64,000 nucleotides of DNA from NCBI GenBank assembly GCA_913057435.1, contig CAJXNY010000006.1, positions 1-64,000 on the forward strand, written 5' to 3'. Source of the DNA: an uncultured Oceanospirillaceae bacterium (GTDB lineage: Bacteria; Pseudomonadota; Gammaproteobacteria; Pseudomonadales; Balneatricaceae). Positions within the stretch are counted from its first letter, which is position 1, and the number at the start of each line of letters is the position of its first letter. This document shows, piece by piece, positions 44,344 to 53,196 of this stretch. A program made the position numbers and the translations under genes. Under the pieces are notes generated by a model that did not search any database, was not told where the DNA came from, and saw nothing but the letters and a program-made list of their open reading frames with translations.

Positions 44344-45525
44344 TTAGCCCCAGAGCCCATCAACCCGAGGTTTAACCAGAATCGGCAGGTAACGGATCAC
44401 AAACAGCAGCCAGGCCAGCATCCACAACCCGCCGGAAATATGCAGGCCAGTGTTGTAGGGCAGGGGCAGCCACTGAGTGCTAATCCGCACCAGCGCGCTG
44501 AGTATCAGGCAGGCGAAGGCGGTAATTATCAGTTTATTGACGGCCAGCGTGCGACCGGTATGGCCCAGTGAGACGCGCGCCATCATGCCCAGCGTCAGGC
44601 CGCCGATGCCGCCAACGGTGAAGGCATGCAGGGCGATGCTGGAGGCAAGCCAGCCCAGCTGAGCAAAGGCCTGCAGGCCAAATCCCAGTACAATAAAGCC
44701 ATAGCCTGCATGCAGAATCCACAGCAGTGGATGCTGCCACAGGGCCGTTTGATACCAGCCTGCCAGCCGTAGCAGTTGCAGGGCAAACAGGGCGATGCTG
44801 AGGACGGCGGCGACGGTGCCTGGCAGCAGCAGCTGGCACAGTAACCAGATAACGGTCAGCGGTAGCAGGGCTTTTTCGAGCCAGCTACGACGCAGGCAGC
44901 TGACGTTGTTGCCGATGCCACGCTCGGTAAAAAACGGAATCACCCGGCCACCAATCACCACAATAATCAGCACCACCAGATACAGCGCCAGATGCAGGCC
45001 GCTCATCAGGGTATTTTCGGTGATACCCAGCAGCTGTAGATGTACCAGCAGGCTGGCGATAAAAAAGCCTGCCAGTGCGCCAATAAACACCAGATTGCGG
45101 TAGTTACCGGAGCGGATAATCGGGATGCCAATACCCAGCGCAACCAGCAGCGGAAAGCCCAGATTTAGCAGAGCGATCAGGTTATCGGGTACCGCAGGGA
45201 TAAAGGGGAGTATGCGAGCGGTCAGCCAGACGGCAAAGATGCCTGCCAGTGACCAGCCATAAGGGGTCTGGACATTGGTCCAGGTTCGTACGGCAGTCAG
45301 CAAAAAGCCAGCGACAATGGCCAGGCTGAAGCCGAACAGCATCTCGTGGGCATGCCAGTACATACCGGAAGTGAAGTAGGCCGGTGTCCAGCCACTTTGC
45401 AGTGCGCCGAGCCAGTGGCCAATTAGCAGTACAGCGGCCAGTGCGCCGAATAAAAAGAAAGGGCGAAAGCCAAGGTTGAACAGGGAGAAGGCACCAGGTT
45501 GGCGGGGTTCCTGCAGCTGGATCAT
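44344..45525 (-). CDS. nnrS: NnrS-family multi-helix membrane protein
   Basis: 393 residues with about twelve hydrophobic segments. The opening FNLGFRPFFLFGALAAV, then WHAHEMLFGFSLAIVAGFLLTA and MMARVSLGHTGR, are typical of NnrS, a haem- and copper-containing protein linked to nitric oxide defence and denitrification. No FNR/NNR box was confirmed upstream. No other nitrogen-oxide gene lies in the window. Confidence 0.9.
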   Translation of the reverse strand: MIQLQEPRQPGAFSLFNLGFRPFFLFGALAAVLLIGHWLGALQSGWTPAYFTSGMYWHAHEMLFGFSLAIVAGFLLTAVRTWTNVQTPYGWSLAGIFAVWLTARILPFIPAVPDNLIALLNLGFPLLVALGIGIPIIRSGNYRNLVFIGALAGFFIASLLVHLQLLGITENTLMSGLHLALYLVVLIIVVIGGRVIPFFTERGIGNNVSCLRRSWLEKALLPLTVIWLLCQLLLPGTVAAVLSIALFALQLLRLAGWYQTALWQHPLLWILHAGYGFIVLGFGLQAFAQLGWLASSIALHAFTVGGIGGLTLGMMARVSLGHTGRTLAVNKLIITAFACLILSALVRISTQWLPLPYNTGLHISGGLWMLAWLLFVIRYLPILVKPRVDGLWG

Positions 45526-45634
45526 GTTACATCACCTCACGGACGGCGTGATCAAAAGGTCTGGGCTATATTATGCATTATTTTTACATGTTATAAATCG
45601 CCATCTGTCGGTTGAACAATAAATTATCACCAGA

Positions 45635-45655
45635 GTGCGGGGCAAGGCCCCGCAC
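45635..45655. other. Hairpin after the minus-strand orphan gene
   Basis: GTGCGGGGC (45635-45643) pairs perfectly with GCCCCGCAC (45647-45655) around AAG. It lies 8 bases past the stop codon of the gene at 45664-46044 and lacks a direct T-run, so it may be a weak terminator or a protective hairpin. Confidence 0.6.
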
Positions 45656-45663
45656 CGGACGAT

Positions 45664-46044
45664 TCAGTTGATCTTTTTCGTCAGCAGGATTGCGCTGTAA
45701 AGATGGCCATCACGATTGACGTCAGTGGCCAGTTCCAGGTGTTCCATCAGCATCAGGAACATGCCGCTGTTGCTGTCATGGCCAGGCTTGGGGTGGCCTT
45801 TGGAGTCAAAGACGCCAGGCTTCCATTCTTGCAACTGCTGGCAGGTGACTGTGCTGCCCTTAAAAGCATCCCATGCTTTGAACAGCTGGCTGTATTTGAT
45901 GCTGACCGTAGACTTGCCCCGCTGATAATGGATGCGGTCCTTGTTGGTGCCAAGGATAGTGAGGGGGGTCTTGCGGGTATTATTAAACACCAGACCTTCC
46001 AGATCAGCCTGGGATAAAAGCTGGATAAACTGTTCCTTGTCCAT
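45664..46044 (-). CDS. Protein of unknown function
   Basis: 126 residues, family not recognised. It is soluble and basic in the middle: TRKTPLTILGTNKDRIHYQRG then STVSIKYSQLFKAWDAF could form a small beta-rich domain, followed by MFLMLMEHLELA and a C-terminal strand. AGGAAC precedes the ATG. The cobalamin adenosyltransferase gene lies 34 bp upstream on the same strand, so the two may be cotranscribed. Confidence 0.7.
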   Translation of the reverse strand: MDKEQFIQLLSQADLEGLVFNNTRKTPLTILGTNKDRIHYQRGKSTVSIKYSQLFKAWDAFKGSTVTCQQLQEWKPGVFDSKGHPKPGHDSNSGMFLMLMEHLELATDVNRDGHLYSAILLTKKIN

Positions 46045-46078
46045 AGCGGGTTCCTGAATACATGGTTGATCAGTCGAG

Positions 46079-46648
46079 TCAGGCTGGGTTGCGCGGTACT
46101 TTGGCTTGCCAGAGTACTTCCTGACCGTTATTGCGCCGGGCCAGCTGACGGGCGCAGACGAACAGCAGATCCGAGAGCCGATTCAGATAGCTGACTGAAT
46201 GCGGATTGAACGGATGCTCGCTGGCCAGCTGGTGCAGGCGTCTTTCAGCGCGGCGACACTGTGCTCGGCTCAGGTGGCAGTGCGCCGCCAGAGGTGAGCC
46301 GCCAGGCAGAATAAACTCTTTTAATGGCGGTAGTGTGTCATTGATAGCATCCAGTGCCTGTTCCAGCGCGTCGGTGTCGCTGGCATCAATGGCCTGGTAG
46401 TCCGGGCTGTCCATGGCGATCTCGCCGCCAATATCGAACAGTCGGTGCTGGATCGGTGTCAGCAGCGGCTGCAAGGTGTCGGTTGTGGGGAGCTGGGCAA
46501 GCAGTAGCCCAAGCTGGCTGTTCAGTTCGTCCAGCTCGCCCAGTGCTTCGATGCGGGCGTCCTGTTTACTGACGCGCACGCCACTGGCAAGGGAGGTCTG
46601 GCCGCTGTCGCCGCCACGGGTATAAATTCGGGTAAGTCGATCGGCCAT
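46079..46648 (-). CDS. Cob(I)alamin adenosyltransferase, PduO type
   Basis: 189 residues from the ATG at 46648 (MADRLTRIYTRGGDSGQT); the longer frame to 46744 is not needed. It moves the adenosyl group of ATP to cob(I)alamin or related corrinoids. The ATP site TRGGDSGQTSL at the N-terminus and RAQCRRAERRLHQL plus NRLSDLLFVCAR near the end are the PduO-family signatures. Acts as a trimer. No other B12 gene is nearby. Confidence 0.92.
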   Translation of the reverse strand: MADRLTRIYTRGGDSGQTSLASGVRVSKQDARIEALGELDELNSQLGLLLAQLPTTDTLQPLLTPIQHRLFDIGGEIAMDSPDYQAIDASDTDALEQALDAINDTLPPLKEFILPGGSPLAAHCHLSRAQCRRAERRLHQLASEHPFNPHSVSYLNRLSDLLFVCARQLARRNNGQEVLWQAKVPRNPA

Positions 46649-46775
46649 CGGTTTGCGCTCTTTATTATGCCGGGGAGAATGGCAGTCTAGCGCTGGAGTG
46701 ATTAGTGGAGCAATGGTTGTAGAAACGGATGTGCCGGTCGGCACATCCGTTAGCAGAGGCTATCCAGAGGCTGGA

Positions 46776-47669
46776 TTAACGTTCGCCGCGCTCGTGGATC
46801 TGACTTGCATTACCAACGACCAGAGGGTCTGGCTCAATCATGATATCCGGGTTTTTGTTCGGATATGGCAGTGAGTTGAGGACGTGACGGATGCCGTTCA
46901 GGCGGGCCCGTTTTTTGTCATCAGACTTGATGACAGTCCATGGCGCATCAGCGGTATCAGTGTAGAAGAACATGGACTCTTTGGCTTCAGTGTAGGAATC
47001 CCACTTGTCCAGAGACGCCAGATCGACAGGCGACAGTTTCCACTGTTTCAGTGGATCGTTACGACGGGACTGGAAGCGACGGAACTGCTCTTCACGGCTC
47101 ACGGAGAACCACAGTTTGAACAGACGAACACCACTGCGAGCCAGCATGCGTTCCATATCTGGCGTCTGACGCATGAATTCCAGATACTCAGACGGTGTAC
47201 AGAAGTTCATCACTTTCTCAACACCGGCACGGTTGTACCAGGAGCGGTCAAACAGCACGATTTCACCGGCGGTTGGCATATGCTCGATGTAGCGCTGGAA
47301 GTACCACTCGCCGCGTTCGCGATCGGTTGGTTTTTCCAGAGCGACAACTTTCGCGCCACGTGGGTTCAGGTGCTCCATCATACGTTTGATGGTGCCGCCT
47401 TTACCGGCAGCATCACGGCCTTCGAACAGGACAACGACTTTCTGGCCAGTATCACGTACCCAGTTCTGCATTTTCAGCAGTTCGATTTGCAGCTCTTTCT
47501 TCTGCGCTTCGTAATCCTTGCGGGAGATCTTTTTCTTGTATGGATAGGTGCTGTCTTCACTGAAGACGGGTGTTTCATCCAGCTTAGCTTTATGCGCATC
47601 CTGAGCAGGGGGGGCCTTAGCTTCTACTTCGTCTACCACGACTTTTGCAACTGTCGATTCCGTTGGCAT
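46776..47669 (-). CDS. ppk2: Polyphosphate kinase 2, class I
   Basis: 297 residues. It transfers phosphate between polyphosphate and nucleoside diphosphates. Walker A is EGRDAAGKGGTIK, the lid region follows as EKPTDRERGEWYFQRY, and Walker B is LFDRSWYNRAGVEKV; SRRNDPLKQWKLSPVD and the single domain fit class I. The N-terminal ~50 residues are charged and Ala-rich (DEVEAKAPPAQDAHKAK) and probably disordered. AAAAGGAGG precedes the ATG. Confidence 0.93.
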   Translation of the reverse strand: MPTESTVAKVVVDEVEAKAPPAQDAHKAKLDETPVFSEDSTYPYKKKISRKDYEAQKKELQIELLKMQNWVRDTGQKVVVLFEGRDAAGKGGTIKRMMEHLNPRGAKVVALEKPTDRERGEWYFQRYIEHMPTAGEIVLFDRSWYNRAGVEKVMNFCTPSEYLEFMRQTPDMERMLARSGVRLFKLWFSVSREEQFRRFQSRRNDPLKQWKLSPVDLASLDKWDSYTEAKESMFFYTDTADAPWTVIKSDDKKRARLNGIRHVLNSLPYPNKNPDIMIEPDPLVVGNASQIHERGER

Positions 47670-47812
47670 GAAAACCTCCTTTTATTATTGGATAATCCGA
47701 TTTCTTGGCGTTGATTATCCGCCCTCAATGCCCGGTTTCCGTTTGACTAAGATCAATTAAAAGTTGATGCGCCAATCTATCGCGTACCCTCTTTAGTAGG
47801 AGGCTGCTAGGA

Positions 47813-48709
47813 TCAGCAAATTTTTTTCAGTTTGTGTAGCAATTGTTCATTTTTTCCGGCCGAAAGCCCGGCTTCGCTGGCCCGTTGGCAGAGGAAGCCG
47901 GTGATGTAGTCAATCTCTGTTTGCCGCTGGTGGCGAACATCCTGCAGCATCGAGGAATAGTTCTGTCCGGTGGCCCGGGCAACCTGTAATGCAACGGGTA
48001 ACAGGCCATCGGTAAACAGAGATAATTGCAGCCGCGCCAGCAGTGAATCTATTTCCTGACACAACTCGGCCATCTCAGCCCGCCAGACCGGATTGCTGGC
48101 CAGCTCGCCGTTACGACAGTCATGTAAGGCTGTCAGCGGGTTGATCGCACAATTGATCGCCAGCTTACGCCACAGGCTGTGTTCAATGACTGGGTCGGCC
48201 ACGATGTTGAGTGCAAGCCCCTGGAGTTGTGTCGCCAGGCTGCTGTCCTGTGGCGCATCAAATCGACCGAGGCGGGTTTCTCCCTGGCCGGCAAATACGA
48301 CATGACCCGGCTGGCGTAGCCAGGCACCATCGGTGCTGGTGGCGGCCCACACCTGCTGCTGGCTGCAGTGCTGCAGCGCCCACTGCTGTGGCCCCATGCC
48401 ATTGTGTAGCAACACCAGCTGCGCACCCTGCGCCAGTCGTGAACGCAGACCACTGAGCGCAGACTGCACGTCATAGGCTTTGGTGGTGACCAGCAGATGG
48501 TGAATCGATTCCGGGTGATCAGCCAGCTGGCACTGCACCGGGTAATGCCGGGTTTCTGTACCCTGTTCGATCGTGACCTGCTGGTTAAAGGCGGTAATAC
48601 GCTGCTTTGAGCGTAAAATCAGCGTGACCTGGTGACCAGCCTCAACCAGGTGGGCGGCCCACAGGCAGCCAATACTGCCAGCGCCCAGAATATGCCAGTG
48701 CATGATCAT
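47813..48709 (-). CDS. panE: 2-dehydropantoate 2-reductase (ketopantoate reductase)
   Basis: 298 residues from the ATG at 48709 (MIMHWHILG); the ATG two codons on is equally near the AGGAAGG. NADPH-dependent reduction of ketopantoate to pantoate in coenzyme A synthesis. The dinucleotide loop ILGAGSIGCLWAAHL opens the protein; the catalytic Lys is expected in LWRKLAINCAINPLTAL and the C-terminal acid in TEIDYITGF. The length is normal. It stands alone, divergent from yajQ. Confidence 0.9.
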   Translation of the reverse strand: MIMHWHILGAGSIGCLWAAHLVEAGHQVTLILRSKQRITAFNQQVTIEQGTETRHYPVQCQLADHPESIHHLLVTTKAYDVQSALSGLRSRLAQGAQLVLLHNGMGPQQWALQHCSQQQVWAATSTDGAWLRQPGHVVFAGQGETRLGRFDAPQDSSLATQLQGLALNIVADPVIEHSLWRKLAINCAINPLTALHDCRNGELASNPVWRAEMAELCQEIDSLLARLQLSLFTDGLLPVALQVARATGQNYSSMLQDVRHQRQTEIDYITGFLCQRASEAGLSAGKNEQLLHKLKKIC

Positions 48710-48821
48710 CGCCTTCCTGTTTTTAAAAGAACCATGATACCGGGCTGTGCTATGGGCTGAAAAGGTGGCGTGGGTTGGGTAGAATCGGCTCACGTTTTTG
48801 TTTTCAGGTAGGGAGAGGCGA

Positions 48822-49304
48822 ATGCCTTCATTTGATATTGTTTCCGAGCTTGATGCTCATGAAGTGACCAATGCGGTGGATCAGTCCAACCGTGAAATTG
48901 GTATGCGTTACGACTTTAAAAAAGTTGATGCACGTTTTGAACAGGCCGATGGCCAGGTGATCATGTGGGCTGAGGTGGATTTCCAGCTGCAGCAGATGAT
49001 TGATGTGCTGCGCAGTAAGCTGGTGGCCCGCAAAATTGATATTCGCTGCCTTGAGGTCAAGGACCCTGAGTCATCCAATATGCGTGCCAAGCAGGTTGTG
49101 CTGTTGAAGCAGGGGCTGGATCAGCCGATGGCCAAGAAGATCGTCAAGCTGATTAAAGATAAGAAGCTGAAAGTGCAGTCACAGGTGCAAGGTGATCAGG
49201 TGCGTGTGACCGGTAAGAAGCGTGATGATCTGCAGTCGGTGATGGCCATGCTGCGTGAAGAAGAGCTGGAAATGCCACTGCAGTACAACAACTTCCGCGA
49301 CTAA
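48822..49304 (+). CDS. yajQ: YajQ-family nucleotide-binding protein
   Basis: 160 residues from the ATG at 48822 (MPSFDIVSELD), with GGGAGAGG in front. The family blocks NAVDQSNREIGMRYDFK and KKIVKLIKDKKLKVQ are nearly canonical. Members bind c-di-GMP or tRNA/RNA and affect virulence and translation in some species. The small gene at 49421 and ampG follow on the opposite strand. Confidence 0.93.
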   Translation: MPSFDIVSELDAHEVTNAVDQSNREIGMRYDFKKVDARFEQADGQVIMWAEVDFQLQQMIDVLRSKLVARKIDIRCLEVKDPESSNMRAKQVVLLKQGLDQPMAKKIVKLIKDKKLKVQSQVQGDQVRVTGKKRDDLQSVMAMLREEELEMPLQYNNFRD

Positions 49305-49355
49305 TCCTGCTGCCCGCCGTCGCAGCGGGCTCTGGCCGCATCAGGTGCTGGCCCG

Positions 49356-49380
49356 GACGCGACGGGACGTCGCTGTTACA
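49356..49380. repeat. GGGACGTCGC-type dispersed repeat, copy 3
   Basis: GACGCGACGGGACGTCGCTG (49356-49375) is palindromic around GCGACG/CGTCGC and matches the copies at 21303 and 21596. It lies between yajQ and the convergent small gene. Confidence 0.5.
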
Positions 49381-49420
49381 GATCCGCGAGTCTGTGCGCC
49401 GGGCAGGCCTGTTCTGACGC

Positions 49421-49636
49421 TCAGGGCTCCAGACAGGCCAGCAAAAACAGATCTTTCACCAGTTCCTGCTGGTTTTCTTCATTCGAACAGAAATCATCCG
49501 GACAAATCGCCCCCCGCTCCAGTAAGCCGCGTAGCCGGCTGCTATTCCAGCTGATCACCGGTACGCCGGTGCTTTTATCGGTTACCCGGAGGTAGGGGTC
49601 CTGGCGCTCCAGCCAGGCATCAATCTGATAGGTCAT
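49421..49636 (-). CDS. Small protein of unknown function
   Basis: 71 residues, soluble and acidic: MTYQIDAWLERQDPYLRV opens it, and a C-terminal helix contains QQELVKDLFLLACLE. A good AGGAGA lies 9 bases before the ATG, and the codon pattern fits its neighbours. It begins 38 bp after the ampG stop codon on the same strand, so it is likely cotranscribed with ampG. The family is not recognised with certainty. Confidence 0.65.
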   Translation of the reverse strand: MTYQIDAWLERQDPYLRVTDKSTGVPVISWNSSRLRGLLERGAICPDDFCSNEENQQELVKDLFLLACLEP

Positions 49637-49674
49637 GGCAGTGTCTCCTGTGCTGCGTTACAGGAGCTACTATA

Positions 49675-51090
49675 TCATTCGATTCTCGTTTGTAAATGAG
49701 AATTATTGCTATTTATTTCTGTCTTCTTCTGTAGTCGTGCAGCAATCAGCACCAGTAGTAATACCGGTAAGCCCAGCAAGGCTGTCCCTATAAAGAAGGT
49801 GGGGTAACCAATGGCGTCAACGGTAATGCCGGAGAAGCCCCCCATGAATTTGGGCAGCAGCAACATGATTGAGCTGAACAGAGCATATTGGGTGGCGGAG
49901 TAGTTGATGTTGATCAGGCCGGACAGATAGGCCACAAAAGCGGCTGTGGCAATTCCCGCACTCAGGTTGTCCAGAGACACTACCAGGGTCAGCAATGGCA
50001 CCTGGGGGCCGCTGACGGCCAGTAACGCGAACAGCAGGTTAGTGGCGGCGGCCAGCAGGGCACCAATAAACAGTATTTTCATCACGCCGAAGCGGTTAAC
50101 CAGTACGCCGCCGGCTAGCGCGCCAATGAGTGTCATGATCACGCCGAATACTTTGGTGACGGTGGCAACTTCGGCTTTGGTGAAGCCCAGATCAACGTAG
50201 AACACGTTGGCGATAATCCCCATCACGATATCAGAGATTCGATAGGTGCTGATCAGTGCCAGAATCACCACCGCGTGCCAGCCATAGCGGCGCAGAAAAT
50301 CGGCAAAGGGACAGACGACGGCAATATAGAGCCAGCCCGCCAGCCGGGCCAGTCGTGGTGGCAGGTGCCCCTGTCGCTCAACCCAGTGCTGAATTTTTTC
50401 CTGCTGGGCGCTCAGCTCACCGTTGACGATCACATTTGGCTCCGGGCTGAGCAGGGTGGTGATCACGCCGACAGCCATTAACGCGGCCATGGTGAGGTAG
50501 GCCATCTGCCAGGGGTATTGCTGATAGGTGGCTTCGTCCGGGTCCCAGAAGGCGGCAATGCTGAGTACACCGGCGGTTGCCGTGATCATTGCCAGTCGGT
50601 AGCCGACCATATAAGTGGCAGCCATCGCTGCCTGCAGGCGCTCATCGGCAGACTCGATACGGTAGGCATCGACCGTAATGTCCTGGGTCGCCGAGCAGAA
50701 GGCAATCAGCACCGCGATCAAAGCCATATGGGTCAGGCTTTGTGTTGGCTCGGCAAACGCCAGCAGTACCAGCCCGCCAGCGATCGCCAGCTGTGACAGC
50801 AGCATCCAGCTGCGCCGCCGGCCTAACCAGGGCGTTAACAGCGGCAAAGGCAGTCGATCAACCAGCGGTGCCCACAGCCATTTGAAGGCATAGGCCAGCG
50901 CGACCCAGGAAAAATAGCCGATAGTGGTACGGTCAACCCCGGCTTCACGTAACCAGAACGACAGCGATGAGAATACCAGCAGAATGGGTAATCCTGAGGA
51001 AAAACCAAGAAATAGCAGGGTCAATGGGCGAGGCTGGAGGTAGAGTCGGGTGGCGTCACGCAACTGCGCGAACCGGGAGGCATCTGCCAT
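49675..51090 (-). CDS. ampG: AmpG-type muropeptide permease (MFS)
   Basis: 471 residues with about twelve to fourteen hydrophobic segments. The opening FLGFSSGLPILLVFSSLSFWL, then YAFKWLWAPLVDRLPLP and CSATQDITVDAYRIE, are typical of AmpG, which imports anhydro-muropeptides for cell-wall recycling and, in other species, beta-lactamase induction. AAGGACA precedes the ATG. The yajQ-ampG neighbourhood is also known from Pseudomonas. Confidence 0.9.
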   Translation of the reverse strand: MADASRFAQLRDATRLYLQPRPLTLLFLGFSSGLPILLVFSSLSFWLREAGVDRTTIGYFSWVALAYAFKWLWAPLVDRLPLPLLTPWLGRRRSWMLLSQLAIAGGLVLLAFAEPTQSLTHMALIAVLIAFCSATQDITVDAYRIESADERLQAAMAATYMVGYRLAMITATAGVLSIAAFWDPDEATYQQYPWQMAYLTMAALMAVGVITTLLSPEPNVIVNGELSAQQEKIQHWVERQGHLPPRLARLAGWLYIAVVCPFADFLRRYGWHAVVILALISTYRISDIVMGIIANVFYVDLGFTKAEVATVTKVFGVIMTLIGALAGGVLVNRFGVMKILFIGALLAAATNLLFALLAVSGPQVPLLTLVVSLDNLSAGIATAAFVAYLSGLININYSATQYALFSSIMLLLPKFMGGFSGITVDAIGYPTFFIGTALLGLPVLLLVLIAARLQKKTEINSNNSHLQTRIE

Positions 51091-51193
51091 GATCTGTCCT
51101 TAAAGCGTGTCTGAGTGGCTATTCTGAGCAGGGCAGGCTGAGTTGTAAATGAACCGGGCGGCAAATCTGGCCGCTGAGGTCGATATAGCAGAC

Positions 51194-51225
51194 AAAAACG
51201 CCGATCCGGAAGCCGGATCGGCGTT
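51194..51225 (-). terminator. Rho-independent terminator of the SDR gene
   Basis: AACGCCGATCCG (51197-51208) pairs with CGGATCGGCGTT (51214-51225); TTTTTG follows on the minus strand. Confidence 0.9.
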
Positions 51226-51266
51226 GGCCTGGCAGTTAGCAGGCTAAAGCATCAGTAAGACTGGAA

Positions 51267-52034
51267 TCAGATGCGCAAGGCGCCATCCACTTCGATGCAA
51301 CGGCCATTGATGTAGTCGTTTTCGAAGATGAAGGACACCGTGCGGGAGATCTCTTCTGGTTTGCCCAGGCGCTTAGCCGGAATGCCTGCAGCAATTTTGT
51401 CCAGTGCTTCAGGTTTCATGCTCATCACCATCTCGGTACCGATGTAACCTGGTGCGATGGATGCGCAACGGATGCCGTAGCGAGCCAGCTCTTTGGACAG
51501 CGTAACAGCCATTGCTTCAACGCCCGCTTTGGTCGCGGTGTAGTTGGTCTGGCCCATGTTGCCGGAGCGGGAGATAGAGGAGATGTTGATGATGCAACCT
51601 TCAGCTTTCAGGTCGATCATTTTGGCGGCGGCTTCACGTGCACACAGGAACGTACCGGTCAGGTTAACGTCCAGTACCAGCTGCCACTGATCCAGGCTCA
51701 TTTTTTTGACGACTTTACCGGTTTCGCGATCAACTTTCAGGAACAGGCCATCACGGGTGATGCCAGCATTGTTGACCAGGCCGTTCAGGGTTCCGAAATC
51801 TGCTACGACATCGTTAAACAGTTTCTCGACGTCAGCTTCATCAGCGACGTTACAGAGGTAGCCACGGGCATCGACACCCAGCTCTTTGCAGTCAGCGACA
51901 GTTTTATCCAGGTCTTCCTGGTTCAGGTCAACAATCGCGACTTTCGCGCCTTTGCCTGCCACTTCAAGTGCCATAGAGCGACCCAGTCCACGGCCACTGC
52001 CCGTCACAACGATAACTTTGTCTTTCAGTTCCAT
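51267..52034 (-). CDS. FabG-like short-chain dehydrogenase/reductase
   Basis: 255 residues. The Rossmann loop is VTGSGRGLGRSMAL, NNAGITRDGL follows, and the catalytic Ser, Tyr and Lys lie in ISSISRSGNMGQTNYTATKAG. It is close to 3-oxoacyl-ACP/CoA reductases, but it lies outside a fatty-acid gene cluster and may be a paralogue acting on another carbonyl substrate. Single gene with its own terminator. Confidence 0.88.
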   Translation of the reverse strand: MELKDKVIVVTGSGRGLGRSMALEVAGKGAKVAIVDLNQEDLDKTVADCKELGVDARGYLCNVADEADVEKLFNDVVADFGTLNGLVNNAGITRDGLFLKVDRETGKVVKKMSLDQWQLVLDVNLTGTFLCAREAAAKMIDLKAEGCIINISSISRSGNMGQTNYTATKAGVEAMAVTLSKELARYGIRCASIAPGYIGTEMVMSMKPEALDKIAAGIPAKRLGKPEEISRTVSFIFENDYINGRCIEVDGALRI

Positions 52035-52498
52035 TAAAACGTACCTTCTGTTGGTTGATCTCTTTTATTGTACATAGCAGAATTTTGCACATGCACAATC
52101 TAACTTTACGCTATTCTTATGTCCATAAAATTAGGTAAATTTTAGACTAAGGCCCTAATTGGTGCCTATATGGCGCTAACGTCCAAAATTAACGATACCA
52201 CTGCTTTTCTAATGAGCGTTTGTTTTTTTGCGGTGCGGTATATTCTTGCTGAAGATTATGACTTTGGTATTAACCTTGTGAAAAGAAGGTATAAAAAGTG
52301 ATGTTCGGCGTCAGAACCATGCCGAAGGCGTGTCGCACCGGCGTTCAGCTGCCAGACTGAAGATGACAGGATGGTAAGCTGCCCTGCTTGCCAAAGCAGG
52401 GCGGTTTTGCTCTGATGGCGCGTTCAACGCAATAACATCGCTGACCCGGGGCCCGCATGTGGTGCAGATGGCCCGGGTGAAATGCGAATGAGGTGATT
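52035..52498. other. 464-bp interval between fabG-like and fxsA genes
   Basis: It is AT-rich near 52060-52260, with TATATT at 52239-52244 as a possible -10 element. A 19-codon frame starts at ATG 52301 and ends at 52360, preceded by AGAAGG. A terminator-like hairpin follows at 52381-52408. No known gene is recognised; an sRNA or a leader-peptide/attenuator for fxsA is possible. Confidence 0.35.
52381..52408 (+). terminator. Orphan terminator-like hairpin upstream of fxsA
   Basis: GCCCTGCTT (52381-52389) pairs perfectly with AAGCAGGGC (52394-52402), followed by GGTTTT. No plus-strand gene longer than 19 codons ends before it. Confidence 0.6.
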
Positions 52499-53026
52499 AT
52501 GCGATTTCTATTTCTGCTTTTTATTATCGTGCCGGTGATTGAAATCACCCTGCTGATTCAGGTGGGTTCGATCATCGGAACCTGGTACACCGTGGGTCTG
52601 GTGCTGCTGTCGGCATTTATTGGCGTCAATATGTTGCGCCGCCAGAGCCTGAGCACGTTGTCCCGTGCCCAGCAGCGAATGAACAGCGGCGAGCTGCCCG
52701 GCCAGGAGATGGCGGAAGGGATTGTGATCGCGGTGGGTGGGGCTTTGCTGGTAACACCAGGCTTTGTCACTGATGTTATTGGCTTTAGCTGCCTGATTCC
52801 GCAAACCCGTAAAGCGCTGGTCAAGGCGGTCAGCAGTCGCTTTACTGTGATCTCTGCCCAGCAGGGCTTTAGCGGTGGCCCGTTTGCCGGTGGCCCGTTC
52901 CAGCCAGGCTCGCAGGCCGACCCGTTTCAGTCGCCGGGCCAGGGCCCTTCAGCGTTTCAGCCTCAGCGGCCACGCGGTACTGAGGGTGGTGATGTGCTGG
53001 AAGGTGAGTACACCCATAAAGACTGA
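52499..53026 (+). CDS. fxsA: FxsA-family inner-membrane protein
   Basis: 175 residues from the ATG at 52499 (GAGG just upstream; a GTG two codons earlier is possible). Hydrophobic segments at about 1-45 and 75-105 (IVIAVGGALLVTPGFVTDVIG) match FxsA, whose overproduction relieves phage T7 exclusion by F plasmids in E. coli; its normal role is unknown. The C-terminal ~50 residues are rich in Gly, Pro and Gln. It lies directly upstream of groES, as in many gammaproteobacteria. Confidence 0.88.
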   Translation: MRFLFLLFIIVPVIEITLLIQVGSIIGTWYTVGLVLLSAFIGVNMLRRQSLSTLSRAQQRMNSGELPGQEMAEGIVIAVGGALLVTPGFVTDVIGFSCLIPQTRKALVKAVSSRFTVISAQQGFSGGPFAGGPFQPGSQADPFQSPGQGPSAFQPQRPRGTEGGDVLEGEYTHKD

Positions 53027-53081
53027 GCCGGGCCGCCAGGTGTGGTCAGGTGAAAAAAACAGGGAAAAATTGAGAGCGGGG

Positions 53082-53110
53082 TGTTGAAATGCGATTCAGT
53101 GCCCCCATTT
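53082..53110 (+). promoter_or_regulatory. Sigma-32 (RpoH) heat-shock promoter of groESL
   Basis: TGTTGAAA (53082-53089), 13 bases, then CCCCATTT (53103-53110) match the sigma-32 consensus (CTTGAA, 13-15 bases, CCCCATNT). It lies 87 bp before groES. No CIRCE inverted repeat is seen, so control is by RpoH rather than HrcA. Confidence 0.9.
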
Positions 53111-53196
53111 CTGGAAACTATCAAGAGGTAGTTGCCGACTGCGGTGACTGACAAACCAGTTATATCTTTGGATCAAGAAGATCAGGAGAAAATAAG

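Noticed and set aside
53030-53196. Search for a CIRCE element upstream of groES
   Set aside because: No TTAGCACTC/GAGTGCTAA pair is present; the sigma-32 promoter accounts for regulation.
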